Below, piece by piece: positions 30,141-40,279 of a DNA stretch of 44,463 nt. The position numbers and the translations under genes were made by a program. The notes beneath the pieces were generated by a model. The model had not been told where the DNA came from. It ran no database searches and was given only the letters and a program-made list of their open reading frames with translations. The stretch's first letter is position 1. Each line of letters starts with the position of its first letter. This DNA is from Anaeromyces robustus (Eukaryota; Neocallimastigomycota; Neocallimastigomycetes; Neocallimastigales; Neocallimastigaceae), in assembly GCA_002104895.1 (NCBI GenBank), contig MCFG01000487.1, positions 1 through 44,463 of the forward strand, read 5' to 3'.

Positions 30141-30481
30141 ATACTAAATTAATAAATATTATTTAAAATAAAATACAGAAAAATTCTCATTAAATACATA
30201 ATGTAAATAATTAAGAAAAATTGTTACAAAAAATTTAATTATTAAATGTATAATTAAATAAATAATAAATAAACTAAATGTATAAATAATAATTATTTAA
30301 ATAAATTTCTATTATAAAATAAATAAACATATAAATATAGATTAAATAATTTTATATATTAATTGAATGTATTGATTAATATTTAAATATATTTATAATT
30401 ATTAAGAATAATTATAAAGACTAAGAAATATAATTATTAACAAATAATTAGTATTTCTTACACACAATTAATAAAATAGTA
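30141..30481. other. A/T-rich spacer, nothing recognised
   Basis: Only A/T-rich sequence with no coding frame; some short runs recur but no repeat unit or element end could be defined. Confidence 0.5.
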
Positions 30482-30541
30482 ACCATGGTCTAGTTAGTCA
30501 CTATGACCATCTGGGCGAACACTCTGGGTTAGACTCACACT
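30482..30541 (+). other. GC-richer islet with tRNA-like A and B boxes
   Basis: A 60-bp island of balanced composition between A/T blocks. TGGTCTAGTTAG (from 30486) resembles a pol III A-box, and GGTTAGACTC (from about 30527) resembles a B-box with one mismatch, about 30 bases apart. CCATGGTCTAGT followed by ATGACCATCTGG recalls tRNA-Val. A clean cloverleaf cannot be drawn: the T-stem does not pair. It directly abuts the LTR-like unit starting at 30542, so a primer-derived or tRNA-targeted origin is possible. Confidence 0.25.
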
Positions 30542-31013
30542 TGTTACAAACTTTATAAAAAAATTTTATTTTTTAAATTTTTATTATAAATTTCTGTATT
30601 TTATTTCTGTATTTTTATTTCTGTATTTTACGTAGAAATTAATAGAATAAAATCAAAAATTTTAAGACAACTTTTATATTAAATTTTCTAAATTTTTCTA
30701 TAAGATTTTAATCAATAGTTTCTAGAAATTTTAAATAACTTTTTACAAAGAAAACTATTTTTCCGTAAAAAGTATAAATAGGTGTAAAATTTTTAAATGA
30801 TTAATTCTTCGCGATTTTATTAATTAATTATAAGTAATTCAGAATATTACAATATTAATTAATAAATAAATAAATTTTTAAATTTTAATAAAATTAATAA
30901 AACAAGTTCTTATAAAACCAATTTTCTTTTCTGATTTACTTTCTGTGTCGACCTATTGGGTCAACTAAAATAATTGTGTAAAATAATTTTTTTTATTTTT
31001 ACAATTCATTACA
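30542..31013 (+). mobile_element. LTR-like unit (probable solo LTR)
   Basis: A 472-bp stretch beginning TGTTACAAAC and ending TTCATTACA, with TG...CA ends. It has a good TATA-box context (TATAAATAGG near 30772) in the forward direction and a GC-richer block (CGACCTATTGGGTCAAC) near its 3' end. Its ending resembles that of the solo LTR at 27920-28546 but the starts differ. The flanking five bases do not match, so this is either an LTR whose partner was lost or a chance TG...CA block. Confidence 0.45.
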
Positions 31014-32003
31014 GAACCCTATATATACGTAAAAGAAAACAGAAATAAAGACATAATATGTATATTATCTGTATACGTCGATGATATATTAATTTCAGGA
31101 ACAAAATCGGAAATTAACAATACAAAAAGATTAATTAAAGAAAAATTTGAAATCAAAGACATTGGGGATGTGGATTTCGTAATTGGAATCAAATTTGAAA
31201 AATGTAAAGGTGGGTATATATTACATCAAAAAATATATATTAACGATATTTTAAATAAATTTAATATTGATAATTATAGACAAACAAAGAATTTAAAGCC
31301 AGTTGAAAACAAAGAATTAAGAGAAATAAAATTTAATGAAACAAAATATCGAAGTGCTATTGGAAATCTATTATATTTGGCAATATGTACACGTCCGGAT
31401 ATTCTTTTTGCCGTAAGTAGAGCATCAAGGAATTCAAACAATCCAAATTATGAAGATTGGGAAAGTGTGTTAAAAATTTTCAGATATATAAAATCAACCG
31501 CTAATTATGGAATCAAATTTACAAAAAACACATCAATTGAAATATATACAGATGCTGACTATGCTGGGGATCCAGTCACTAGAAGGTCCACCTCAGGTTT
31601 TCTAATATCGATAGGTGGTTCACCCACTAGTTGGTATTCAAAACTTCAACATTGTGTATCAACGTCTACGGCAGAAGCTGAATATTATAGCTTGAGTGAA
31701 TGTGCGAAGCATAGTGTATGGTATATGAACTTTTTTAAATGAACTAAATTTTAACTTAAATTACTTAACAATTAACGTCGACAATAAAGCAGTCATTTAT
31801 AATAGTGAAAATCAATCAATTAATCCTAAAACAAAGCATATTGATATACGTTATCACTATATAAGAGAATTAATTAACCAAAGGAAAATTAAACTAAAAT
31901 ATATAAAATCAAAATATAATTTAGCTGATGGTTTTACCAAATACCTTGATAACACATTAATGGATAAATTTAGAAATTCAATACTAACTAAAATTGACCA
32001 TTA
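31014..32003 (+). mobile_element. Ty1/copia LTR retrotransposon fossil, 3' half of pol
   Basis: Forward-strand translation gives the end of a copia-type reverse transcriptase (SVYVDDILISGT, then FEIKDIGDVDFVIGIKF). The copia RNase H follows (YRSAIGNLLYLAICTRPDI, IEIYTDADYAGD, RRSTSGFLI, STAEAEYYSL, NVDNKAVIYN, HIDIRYHYIRE, LADGFTKYL). The upstream half (gag, integrase, N-terminal RT) is absent, and the fragment abuts the preceding LTR-like unit. It is broken at least once within the fragment. It is clearly less decayed than the related remnant at 40280. Confidence 0.88.
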
Positions 32004-32051
32004 AAATAAACAAATAAAATAATAAATTAATCTTATAGAAAGATTAATTTA

Positions 32052-32640
32052 AGGAGGAATGTCAGAATAATAATTATTGTGTTTATCATAACATAATTAA
32101 CTTATATTATTTATATAAATAAATAATCCCTTAATATTATTGTATTAACCAATAGAAATAATATTTAATCATTTATTAAATATAAATAGAAAATAAATTC
32201 TCTATTTATTCTTTTTTTAATGATAAGATAATATGTAATAAAATTATTATAAAATATAATAAAATATCTTAGCATAAAATAATAAATATTCATATATTAA
32301 TTTGAAATTATTTAATAAAATTATTTAATAATACTATTTAATTAAAATATATTAATTAAAACTTTTATAATAATATTTTTTTTTAAAATATATAATATTT
32401 ATATAATTGTTATTAAAATGAATTATTATTAAAATGAATTATTATTATAATGAATTATACTTTATTTTTTAAAAAATAATAAAAAATCAATTTAATTTAA
32501 TAATCCGTATATTTTATTAATTTATTGTACAATTTTTTATATTGTATACTTTGACATATACTTTGAATTAAATTAGAGTCATTTATATTGTAAAGATAAT
32601 AAGAGATATAACTAATTTTAATATTTTTTCTTTTTTATAA
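32052..32640 (+). mobile_element. Copia 3' LTR, with polypurine tract; 3' end uncertain
   Basis: The polypurine tract AAGGAGGAA (about 32051-32059) is followed immediately by TGTCAGAATAATAATT, the typical start of a 3' LTR. The second copia remnant has the same arrangement at 41121-41140, which supports the border. The LTR runs into A/T-rich sequence before the pseudogene ending at 32715; I could not fix its 3' end or a target duplication. Confidence 0.55.
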
Positions 32641-32714
32641 ATCAAGAAATCAATTGAAAACGAGTATTGGCTATTAAATAAAAAAATAAATACTAAATAA
32701 TACTGAATAATAAA

Positions 32715-33522
32715 TTAATAAATAATATCAACATAACGTTCAATAATTATATATTTACACTGATCTTGAGTATCTAATATATCAATAAATTTATCATTAC
32801 GTTGTACATGTTCAATTAACCATTTAATATGATCATTTTCTCTGGCCACTTCAGAGCTAAATTTTTTTTTTTAAATTTTCCAATTCTTCACAATTTTTAT
32901 CTGAATAATGTATAATTTCTTTTAATAAAAGGAGATATTTATAAATACGTTGAACGGGCTTAATTAAAAAGTCTTGTAAATGTAGTCTTGATTGTGTTAA
33001 TAATTTCTGGTTTACGTTCCTTATCTCTAAAATATGTTAATTGTTTCTTGGTGTAATGAAAAAATTCTTAATACAGCTTAAATTTTTTTTTACGACGAAT
33101 AAAACCTTCACTTATATATTTTACAAATCTCTTCATTATTTCATTTATTTCTTTTTCAAAGAGATTTTTATTATTGGAATTATCATCCATTTTTTAACTC
33201 TAATTCTTTTACAGAATTTTTCATATTCTTTAAAATACCTTGTCGAAAAACAAATAATTCTTGAACATTTCTTATAATAGGTAATTTTATTTAGAGGAAG
33301 CCAAGAAACAGCTTCTAATCGATTAACACAACTTTCAATTGATATCTGTAAATCAGATACATATAATCGTTCAGTCTCCATTAATTCTTTAATAACTTCT
33401 TTTCTTCTTATTCTATTTAATAAATTTTTATTTTTAAAATTATTAAGAGTGGTTGAAGGTATTGGAAGATGAGAATTTGATTTTACAGGTAGAGGATTAA
33501 CATTATTGTTATTATTTGACAT
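32715..33522 (-). pseudogene. RhoGEF (Dbl-homology domain) pseudogene
   Basis: Minus strand. A 5' frame (Met at 33522) starts MSNNNNNVNPLPV and enters a DH domain: RRKEVIKELMETERLYVSDL is conserved region 1 of Rho guanine-nucleotide exchange factors. The homology then hops between frames: PIIRNVQELFVFRQGIL, LFEKEINEIMKRFVKYI, QLTYFRDKERKPEIINTIK, and region 3 as LQDFLIKPVQRIYKYLLLLK, ending KYIIIERYVDIIY before TAA at 32715-32717. At least four frame changes plus internal stops make it non-functional. No pleckstrin-homology domain follows; the sequence beyond is the copia LTR region, so the 3' half may have been lost or displaced by that insertion. In life the protein would activate Rho-family GTPases at the membrane or cytoskeleton. 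Frame hopping over 800 bp is too frequent to be sequencing error alone, and introns do not explain the junctions. Confidence 0.82.
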
Positions 33523-34062
33523 TGTACATAATAAAAATTAAAATATAAAAATTAAATAAATGAATGAATAAAATTAAAATATAAAAATTAAATAAATAAA
33601 TAATAAATTATGAATAAATGTTTTATATAAAACATTTATTCATTATAATATATTCCAAAAATGATCATAAATATTAATATATTATTTTTTTTTTAAAGTT
33701 GAATAATTTATATAATAATTGTTCTTTTTAACTATAATACATTTTGATAGTTTAATTAAAAAATATTAAATATATTTAGTTTATAAAATTGAAAAATAAA
33801 TGATTATATAAATATTGTTTTAAAATTATATATTTTTTTATAAATTTGAAATAAAAAAAGAAATTTTAATAATCAATTATTTATAAATTTGTTTAATATA
33901 TAATTATTTTATTATTTTTCAAATTAATTATATATTACATATTATATAAAATATTTGACTATATATATATATTTATAATTTATATATTTATAATTTATTT
34001 ATTTCTTTACTTTAAATGAAATCAATTTTTTATTGTAATATTCAGAATTATGAATAAATAGA
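33523..34062. other. A/T-rich spacer between RhoGEF pseudogene and PIG-P gene
   Basis: No coding signal. It holds short AAAT and TTTA runs, a near-repeat of AAAATTAAAATATAAAAATT at 33532 and 33568, and an inverted repeat around 33613-33645 (AATGTTTTATATAAAACATT). It must contain the 3' end of the PIG-P transcript. Confidence 0.6.
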
Positions 34063-35179
34063 TTAATATTTATTTGAATCATTAAAAGAATCACTATATA
34101 AATAAGCATTGACAACACTTATAGGTATGTCTTGTAATTCCGGGATATCTTCATCATTTTCTAATCTTATATATTTGGCATTTTTCATTAAAATCGAATA
34201 TTTATCTAATATATAATAATAATTATAAATATTAAATATATAATAACATTTATAATGAATATATATAAAATGTTGATTATTATTACTATATTTTTAATTA
34301 AGAATTTATATATAAATAAATATCTTTATATATATATATATAAACCTGTTATTGTATTTAATGAATTAAATGAGGGTGTATGGATAAAATTATAACATAA
34401 AAAAATAACAACATAAAATAAAATGCACATAATAATATAATTCGGTATAACAACAGCCCAATATCTTTTTTGGGAAAAAAAAAAAAAAGGAATAATTAGT
34501 ATAAAATAAAACTAATAAAATATTAATAAAAATTATAATAAACCTCTTAGGAAAATATGTAAATCCAAAATGTTCTTTTAAATATGAATCTGTAGATTTT
34601 GTAGTAAACGCCCATATTAACCATAAAACTAAATAACGTAAATAATTTTTAATGAATTTATATGTATATTTAATTGTATTTTTATAAGTTTTTGTTTGAT
34701 TAATTAATTTTTAAAAAATAAATTCTAAATAATTATCCAAAGATTAATATTACTAAAAGCTAAAAATGAAATTAAATAGAATGCAAATCCATAAAATTCA
34801 TAGGTCATTTCCGAATATGTTCTTTATTTATTATATATAAATATAAATTATATAAATAAATATAATATATTAATATATATATATATATATATATATAATT
34901 TTTACTTATTTATATAATAATTTATTCCTATTTATTTAATTATTTATTTAAAATCATTTTAGAATTTTGAAATATTTACTTATTTTGAAAAAAGTTATTA
35001 ATTAGATTTTTTTTAGAATTATCATTTATATTTTTAACGTTGTTAGTTAATTCAGATGAAGATAAATTAATATTTTTATTCAATTCTATATGCGCATTAT
35101 TTATTGAATTTGAAAGAAATTCTTTTTGAGAAGTACTATAAAAATTGAAAGTAGATGGAATTTTTATAAATTGATCCAT
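34063..35179 (-). CDS. PIGP: PIG-P, GPI-GlcNAc transferase subunit (five exons)
   Basis: Intact spliced gene on the minus strand, assembled by hand. Exons: 34980-35179, 34754-34821, 34544-34628, 34346-34464, 34063-34205. Total 615 nt, an exact multiple of three, giving 204 residues. All four introns (158, 125, 79 and 140 nt) begin GT and end AG. The protein has a hydrophilic Asn-rich N-terminus (1-67). The PIG-P core follows: TM1 at about 74-97 (YGFAFYLISFLAF, then LWLIWAF), the conserved loop ending YFPKRYWAVVIP, and TM2 at about 120-142. A C-terminal tail contains DIPELQDIPISVVNAYLY, matching the family's DIPIS.VN..LY ending. PIG-P is a small ER-membrane subunit of the complex (PIG-A, -C, -H, -P, -Q, -Y, DPM2) that transfers GlcNAc to phosphatidylinositol, the first step of GPI-anchor synthesis. 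The N-terminal extension is longer than in animal PIG-P. The start is the first Met of exon 1 and could be internal to a longer 5' exon, but upstream sequence looks non-coding. Confidence 0.9.
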
Positions 35180-35353
35180 TGAGTTGAAAGAATAATAATT
35201 TCGTAATTTGAAGTTTTTTTCACTATATTAAATAAAGATGTTTTATGTTAAAATATAAATTAATTTTAATTATATATAAAATAATATGTTTATTTTTTAA
35301 AAAAATATAATTTATAATTTTTTAAAACAATATAATTTAATTTTACTATGATT
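35180..35353 (-). promoter_or_regulatory. Upstream region of the PIG-P gene
   Basis: An A/T-rich stretch between the PIG-P start and the dispersed repeat at 35354. No defined promoter element can be named; the leader next to the ATG contains TTGAAAGAATAATAATT-type sequence on the opposite strand. Confidence 0.25.
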
Positions 35354-35502
35354 ATTCATTTTTCAAATTGTTGTGATTATGTTAAAAAAAAGGTTATAAA
35401 CGGCGAATAATGTATTTTATTAATATTTAAAGTTTATTTAAATTATAGATTTTTATACAATATAAAGAAATTACAAAGATTTAATCAATTTAGAAAATTA
35501 AG
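35354..35502. repeat. Dispersed repeat copy A, left part (interrupted)
   Basis: Begins TTTTTCAAATTGTTGT and contains TTATAAACGGCGAATAA, then a long block ending AATTTAGAAAATTAAG. It matches 39450-39613 at high identity. The continuation of the same repeat is found only after the inserted element, from 38420. The repeat itself may be part of an LTR or leader of a copia family, since copy B lies upstream of a copia remnant; that is inference. Confidence 0.8.
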
Positions 35503-35993
35503 GAGAGTTGCATTTCGAAAATTTGTATTTCAAAAACTTGTATTTCGTAAAATGGCTTGAATATTTTTATATTTAAAGCCACTTAATTTCATTAAAAATT
35601 TAATAAATAAATAAATAAATAATTATTAATTAAATAAATAAAGTTGCAATTCTCAAAAATTTTTAAGTTACGTATAATTACGTGGGGCGTATATGCAATT
35701 GTGTCATTGTTTTGTGGCTTATTTTCTACAATTTTTAAAAGCCATATATTTAATTTATGGCGTTAATAATAAATGTGTTGATATTTTATGACGTAAATAT
35801 ACAAGCCATTAAAATTTTGGCGAAATACAACTTAGTAAAATACCATACTTTTATAAATAATAATAATTAGGTTAGGCATTTTATTAATACCTTTATAATT
35901 AAAAGAGTAAATACTTTTTTTAAACATTAAAAAATAAAATAAAATAAAACAAAATAAAAAATAAAAAAACATTTTTTTAAATAAAAATAATAA

Positions 35994-36024
<31 letters not shown>

Positions 36025-36527
36025 AATAATAAATAAAGAAATAATAAATAATTAATAATTAAATAAATGTTTTATTTTTTAAGTATTAAAAAAAAAAGAA
36101 AACATTTTTTTTTAAACTTTAAAAAAAATTAAAAAAAAATATAAATAAATAAATAAAGTTGTAAATAAAAAAATAATAAATAATTAATAATTGTATAAAC
36201 GTCTTGTTTTTAAATATTAAAAAATAAAATAAAATAAAAAAAAAAAAAAATAAAAAATAATTAAACATTTTATTTTTTAAACATAACATTAAAATATAAA
36301 ATAAGAAAAAAAATAAAAAATAAGTAAATAATAAATAAGTAATTTGTTCATTTTTTAAATATTTTTTTAATATATAAAAAATAAAATATAAAAAATAATT
36401 AAATAATTAATTAAATAAGTAATCAAAAATATAATTTATTATTTTATTTATTTGTTAATTAAAAAAAAAACTGAATCATTAACATTAAATAATCATATAT
36501 TATTTTATATATGGTTAATATTATTTA

Positions 36528-36905
36528 TCCCTACACTTCTTCAGAATTCATTGTAAATTCTAAAAAATATATCAATAATTTTATACTGATGTTTTAAATT
36601 TAAATAAATAAAACATCGAAAAGGTATTCCAATTCTGATCTAAAAAAAAATTATTCGGATGTTCCTTCAGGTGGAACTATTGCTCTTAAGGAGCTATATA
36701 TCGATAGTGGGGAATAAAGACATTTAAAAGAATTCCTAATTCAAAATTATATTATTTATTTTATAATTTATATTATTTATTATTATAATTTTTATTATAA
36801 TTTTTAATTGTTATTATATATTTTGTATTTATGTTGTAGTAGACATTATATTTTGTTGATGACATTGTATTAGCTGCTCTAGACAAGCCCTTAGAATATT
36901 TTTGA
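36528..36905. other. Two GC-richer islets inside the Mutator-like element
   Basis: 36528-36720 stands out from the A/T background. It contains a perfect 9-bp inverted repeat GATGTTTTA/TAAAACATC (about 36586-36615) and the possibly coding run DVPSGGTIALKELYIDSGE (about 36658-36714, plus strand). Its borders (CCCTACACT and GATAGTGGGG) are weakly inverted, so it may be a nested MITE or captured host sequence. At 36853-36907 the plus strand reads FVDDIVLAALDKPLEYF, which recalls the RT box VDDI. Neither islet can be assigned to a gene. Confidence 0.35.
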
Positions 36906-37439
36906 ATAAAGTTCACCTATGAATTTTAGATTTAATCAATATTTGTACTAATTTCAGAAGAGCGTGAAATAAAATTTTAAAGGAATGAATTGACATAAAA
37001 TAAAATTATTATATATTTATACATAATTCTGGCAAAATATTTCATTTTATTTTATTTAATTAATTAGCAAAAAATAAAATCAACGATATTTACATTTCAA
37101 TACCAAAAATATATATATGTTTTATGATAAATTTTTCATAAAAAAAATTATTATTAACTATTTTTAAATAAAATACTGTTAACACGAATATATATATGAT
37201 TTTGATACTGATATCTTAATTTATTTTTTTATTAATAATTTATAAGTTTTATTCAAAAATATAAAATATACACAATTACATTTAAATATATAATAATAAA
37301 ATAAAAAATTATTCGTTAATTTATGATTAATAATAATAATTAACAGCATATTTCAATTGTTAATTATTAAATATACTAATACGTTATTAAAAGAGAAGAA
37401 TAAAATTTCAAGAATTAAAAAAAAATATTTTTTTTATTT

Positions 37440-37690
37440 AATAATTTAATAATATTGAATATTTCTTCATTATTTTTTTATTTAATTAATATTGAATATT
37501 TTTTGAATATTTTTTTTTATAATTATATTTTTTATTTAATATTTTAATAATGTTGAATATTTTTTGAATATTTTTTTTATAATTATATTTTTTATTTAAT
37601 ATTTTAATAATATTGAATATTTTTTGAATATTTTTTTTTATAATTATATTTTTATTTAATATTTTAATAATATTGAATTTTTTTTTTAAT
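37440..37690. repeat. 61-bp minisatellite inside the Mutator-like element
   Basis: Three to four copies of a unit of about 61 bp built from TTGAATATTTTTTGAATAT, TTATAATTATATTTTT and ATTTAATATTTTAATAAT. Successive AATAAT(G/A)TTGAAT junctions lie near 37544, 37605 and 37664. The first copies are shorter and more diverged. Confidence 0.8.
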
Positions 37691-38419
37691 ATTTCAAATC
37701 AAAAAAATTTTATAAAAATATTTAATTTTATAATGAATTTTTATTTTTATATTTTTTTTTTCGTAAATAAGTAATTAATAAAAAAATATTTATTTATTTG
37801 TTTCTTTTCTTTATTCTAAAATTTATATTATTTTTTTTATTTATTATTTGTTATCGTCTTTTTAATAAAAATACATATATAATACTGTTATATTATTTAT
37901 TATCTTTTATTTTATTTATTATTATTCATTTATCAAAAAAATAATATAAATATATTTAATTTTATAATAATTTTTTTTTTTTTTAATTTTTTTACTTTAT
38001 TTTTTTTTGTAAGTAATTAATAAAAAAAGAAATATTTATTTATTTGTTTATTTTCTATTCATTTATTTATATATATATTTTTTATTTATTTATTTAATTT
38101 TTTTAAATTCTATTTTATTTTATTTCATAACATGGCTTTCATAATTTGTGTTAAAAAATTTTTCATTTTTTTATTTGTTTTTTATGCGCCTCATTGCAAA
38201 AATTTAATATGCGCCCCATATCATATTGCGAAATGCAACATTGCGAAATGCAACACATTCATTATTATTTAATAATTTATTTATTTTATAATTTATTTAT
38301 TTTATAATTTATTTATTAATTTATTTATTTATTACATTATAATGCGTCATATTTTCCGAAATGCACTTTTACGAAATACAAGTTTTCGAAATACAAATTT
38401 TCGAAATGCACCTCCATCC

Positions 38420-38500
38420 GAAAATTAAGCTATTTATAGTAAATAGGGCTTGAAAATAATACAAAAATTTAATTTATTTTTAACAAAGAGATTATATATT
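38420..38500. repeat. Dispersed repeat copy A, right part
   Basis: From GAAAATTAAGC the sequence continues as TATTTATAGTAAAT, GGGCTTGAAAATAATAC and AATTTATTTTTAACAAAGAG. It matches 39604-39679 of copy B and so completes the repeat split by the Mutator-like element. Confidence 0.8.
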
Positions 38501-38704
38501 AAATTTTAATTAAATTGGTTTTCTTTGTATTCTAACTTTATTTTAATAATATAATTTATTGATTAAATATATTTAACAATTAATACATTTATTGAATTAA
38601 AAAAATCAAAGAATGACATAAAAATTATTGTTTATATTTATTACAGATTTATTATGAATTAATTTGTAGAATTAAATAGTAATAAAATAATTATTAAAAT
38701 ATTA

Positions 38705-38816
38705 TAAAATATTAATAATTGAAAAATATTATTAAAGACTATAAATATTGATAGAGGTTATAAAATATTAATAATTGAAAAATATTATTAAAGACTATAA
38801 ATATTGATAGAGGTTA
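38705..38816. repeat. Exact 56-bp tandem duplication
   Basis: 38705-38760 and 38761-38816 are identical (TAAAATATTAATAATTGAA ... TTGATAGAGGTTA), a recent tandem duplication just upstream of the MITE. A third, incomplete start follows at 38817. Confidence 0.95.
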
Positions 38817-38872
38817 TAAAATATTAATAAATATTTTGAAATATTAAAAAAATTATACATATTAAGACATTA

Positions 38873-39183
38873 CCGTTGTATTTTTAGAAATAACTGCATA
38901 GATTATTTTAAATAGGTAAAAGTTAGTTTTAACACTAAAAATTTATAAATATTTCATATAATTAATTCTTTACTATTATTCAATAAAAATAGATTAGTCA
39001 AATTATATAAATAACAAAATAAGAGTTTAATTAATAAACTAATAAATTTTAATAAATAAATTATATATTTAAAACATAATAATATAACTTGTGTTTGTGT
39101 TTAGTAAAACAAATTTTTTAGTGTTAAAACTAACTTCTACCTATTTAAAATAATCTATACAGTTATTTCTAAAGATTCAACGG
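38873..39183. mobile_element. MITE, ~311 bp, with ~70-bp terminal inverted repeats
   Basis: The left end CCGTTGTATTTTTAGAAATA (continuing through GATTATTTTAAATAGGTA and GTTAGTTTTAACACTAAAAA) is matched by the reverse complement of 39113-39183 with only a few differences. Both ends are flanked by TA (38871-38872 and 39184-39185), consistent with a Tc1/mariner-type target. The centre is non-coding A/T. A partial extra left end (ATTAAGATATTACCACTTTT, then GGAATAACT) sits just outside at about 39210-39240. Confidence 0.8.
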
Positions 39184-39449
39184 TAATATCACTTTCTTTG
39201 GCCAAAGAATTAAGATATTACCACTTTTAGGAATAACTCTTATAATGTGTATAAATAATATTATTCATTGTTACATTATTAATATAATGTATTAATAAAT
39301 ATTATTTAATATTGTTCGTTATAAATAATACTTATAATAATAGTTAAATATTAAAACTAAATATTGGACAATATTAATTTAAAAAATATATATAATAATT
39401 TTCATTAAATTGTTAATATATTAGAAATAAATATAAAGAATCTAAAATT

Positions 39450-39690
39450 TTTCAAATTGTTGTCATTATATTTTTTAATATTGTAAATGGAATGAAGAAA
39501 AAAAGATTATAAACGGCGAATAAAGTATTTTATTAATATTTAAAGTTTATTTAAATTATAGATTTTTATACAATATAAAGAAATTACAAAGATTTAATCA
39601 ATTTAGAAAATTAAGCTATTAATAGTAAATATGGCTTGATAATAATACAAAAATTTAATTTATTTTTAACAAAGAGATTATATTTTATTA
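39450..39690. repeat. Dispersed repeat copy B (uninterrupted)
   Basis: Contains the same order as copy A without the 2.9-kb insert: TTTTCAAATTGTTGTCATTA, ATTATAAACGGCGAATAA, AATTTAGAAAATTAAGCTAT, GGCTTGATAATAATAC, TTTTTAACAAAGAGATTATA. It serves as the natural empty site for the Mutator-like element. Confidence 0.8.
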
Positions 39691-40279
39691 ATCTTTGTAA
39701 GTTTATTAACATAAAACAATCAATATAGTCTTAATAAAAATTTTAAATAAAATTTACAATATTAAAACTTAATTTAAACAATAAAAAAGAAGTGTTTATT
39801 AATTATTTTTGTGTATTATTAATTAATAAAAAATTATTTTCTTATAAAACATAATTTTAATTTTTTTTTAAAGTAACTTTTATAATTAAATATTAAAAAT
39901 TTAATTAAAGAAAATAATTTAAACAATTTTAAATGATGAAAAATGAAAGAATGTTCAAATTAAAGATTTAAACAATAATTCAATAAATAATAAATGAATT
40001 CAATAAATAAAATGAAAATAAGCGAAACATTTCTAATAATCATGAAAATGAAAAGGTTGATCAAATTCTAATTTAAATGAGTAATATAAAATTAATACTA
40101 CAAATTTAGAAGATAAAATATAAACAAACAATTAAATAAAAATAAAAATCAAATTCAAAATTCAAATGTTAATAATGAAATTAATAATTTTAATTATAAG
40201 TAAAAAAAATACATCAAAATGATTTAAATGTAAATAATAAAAAATTAAAACCAATAACTAATTATAATTTAGTGAACTT
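39691..40279. other. A/T-rich stretch, possibly decayed 5' part of the copia remnant
   Basis: Asn/Lys/Ile-rich fragments can be read on the plus strand, but no domain is recognisable. Given its position directly before copia pol remnants and after copy B of the dispersed repeat, it may be the eroded leader or gag region of that element. This is inference only. Confidence 0.35.

Larger units (their letters stand above)
35503..38419. mobile_element. Non-autonomous DNA transposon, Mutator-like, 2.9 kb
   Basis: Inserted into a dispersed repeat whose uninterrupted copy (39450-39690) defines the empty site. GAAAATTAAG is duplicated on both sides (35493-35502 and 38420-38429), a 10-bp target duplication. 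The ends are inverted repeats: left GAGAGTTGCATTTCGAAAAT, right (reverse complement) GGATGGAGGTGCATTTCG, matching for about 45 bp through CTTGTATTTCGTAAAA. Each end is built from tandem 15-bp subrepeats of the form xTGyATTTCGAAAA, and further copies (TTGCGAAATGCAACA twice near 38225-38252) lie inside. The 9-11-bp duplication and long ends fit Mutator-like elements. No frame above about 60 codons exists inside, so it is non-autonomous. The interior is A/T repeats plus two GC-richer islets near 36530-36720 and 36840-36910. Confidence 0.8.

Noticed and set aside
30482-30541. Intact tRNA-Val gene
   Set aside because: The box-like motifs are present but the T-stem and acceptor stem do not pair; kept only as a tRNA-like islet.
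33041-33277. Plus-strand frame rich in Phe and Ile
   Set aside because: Antisense to the RhoGEF pseudogene, whose DH motifs identify the true strand.
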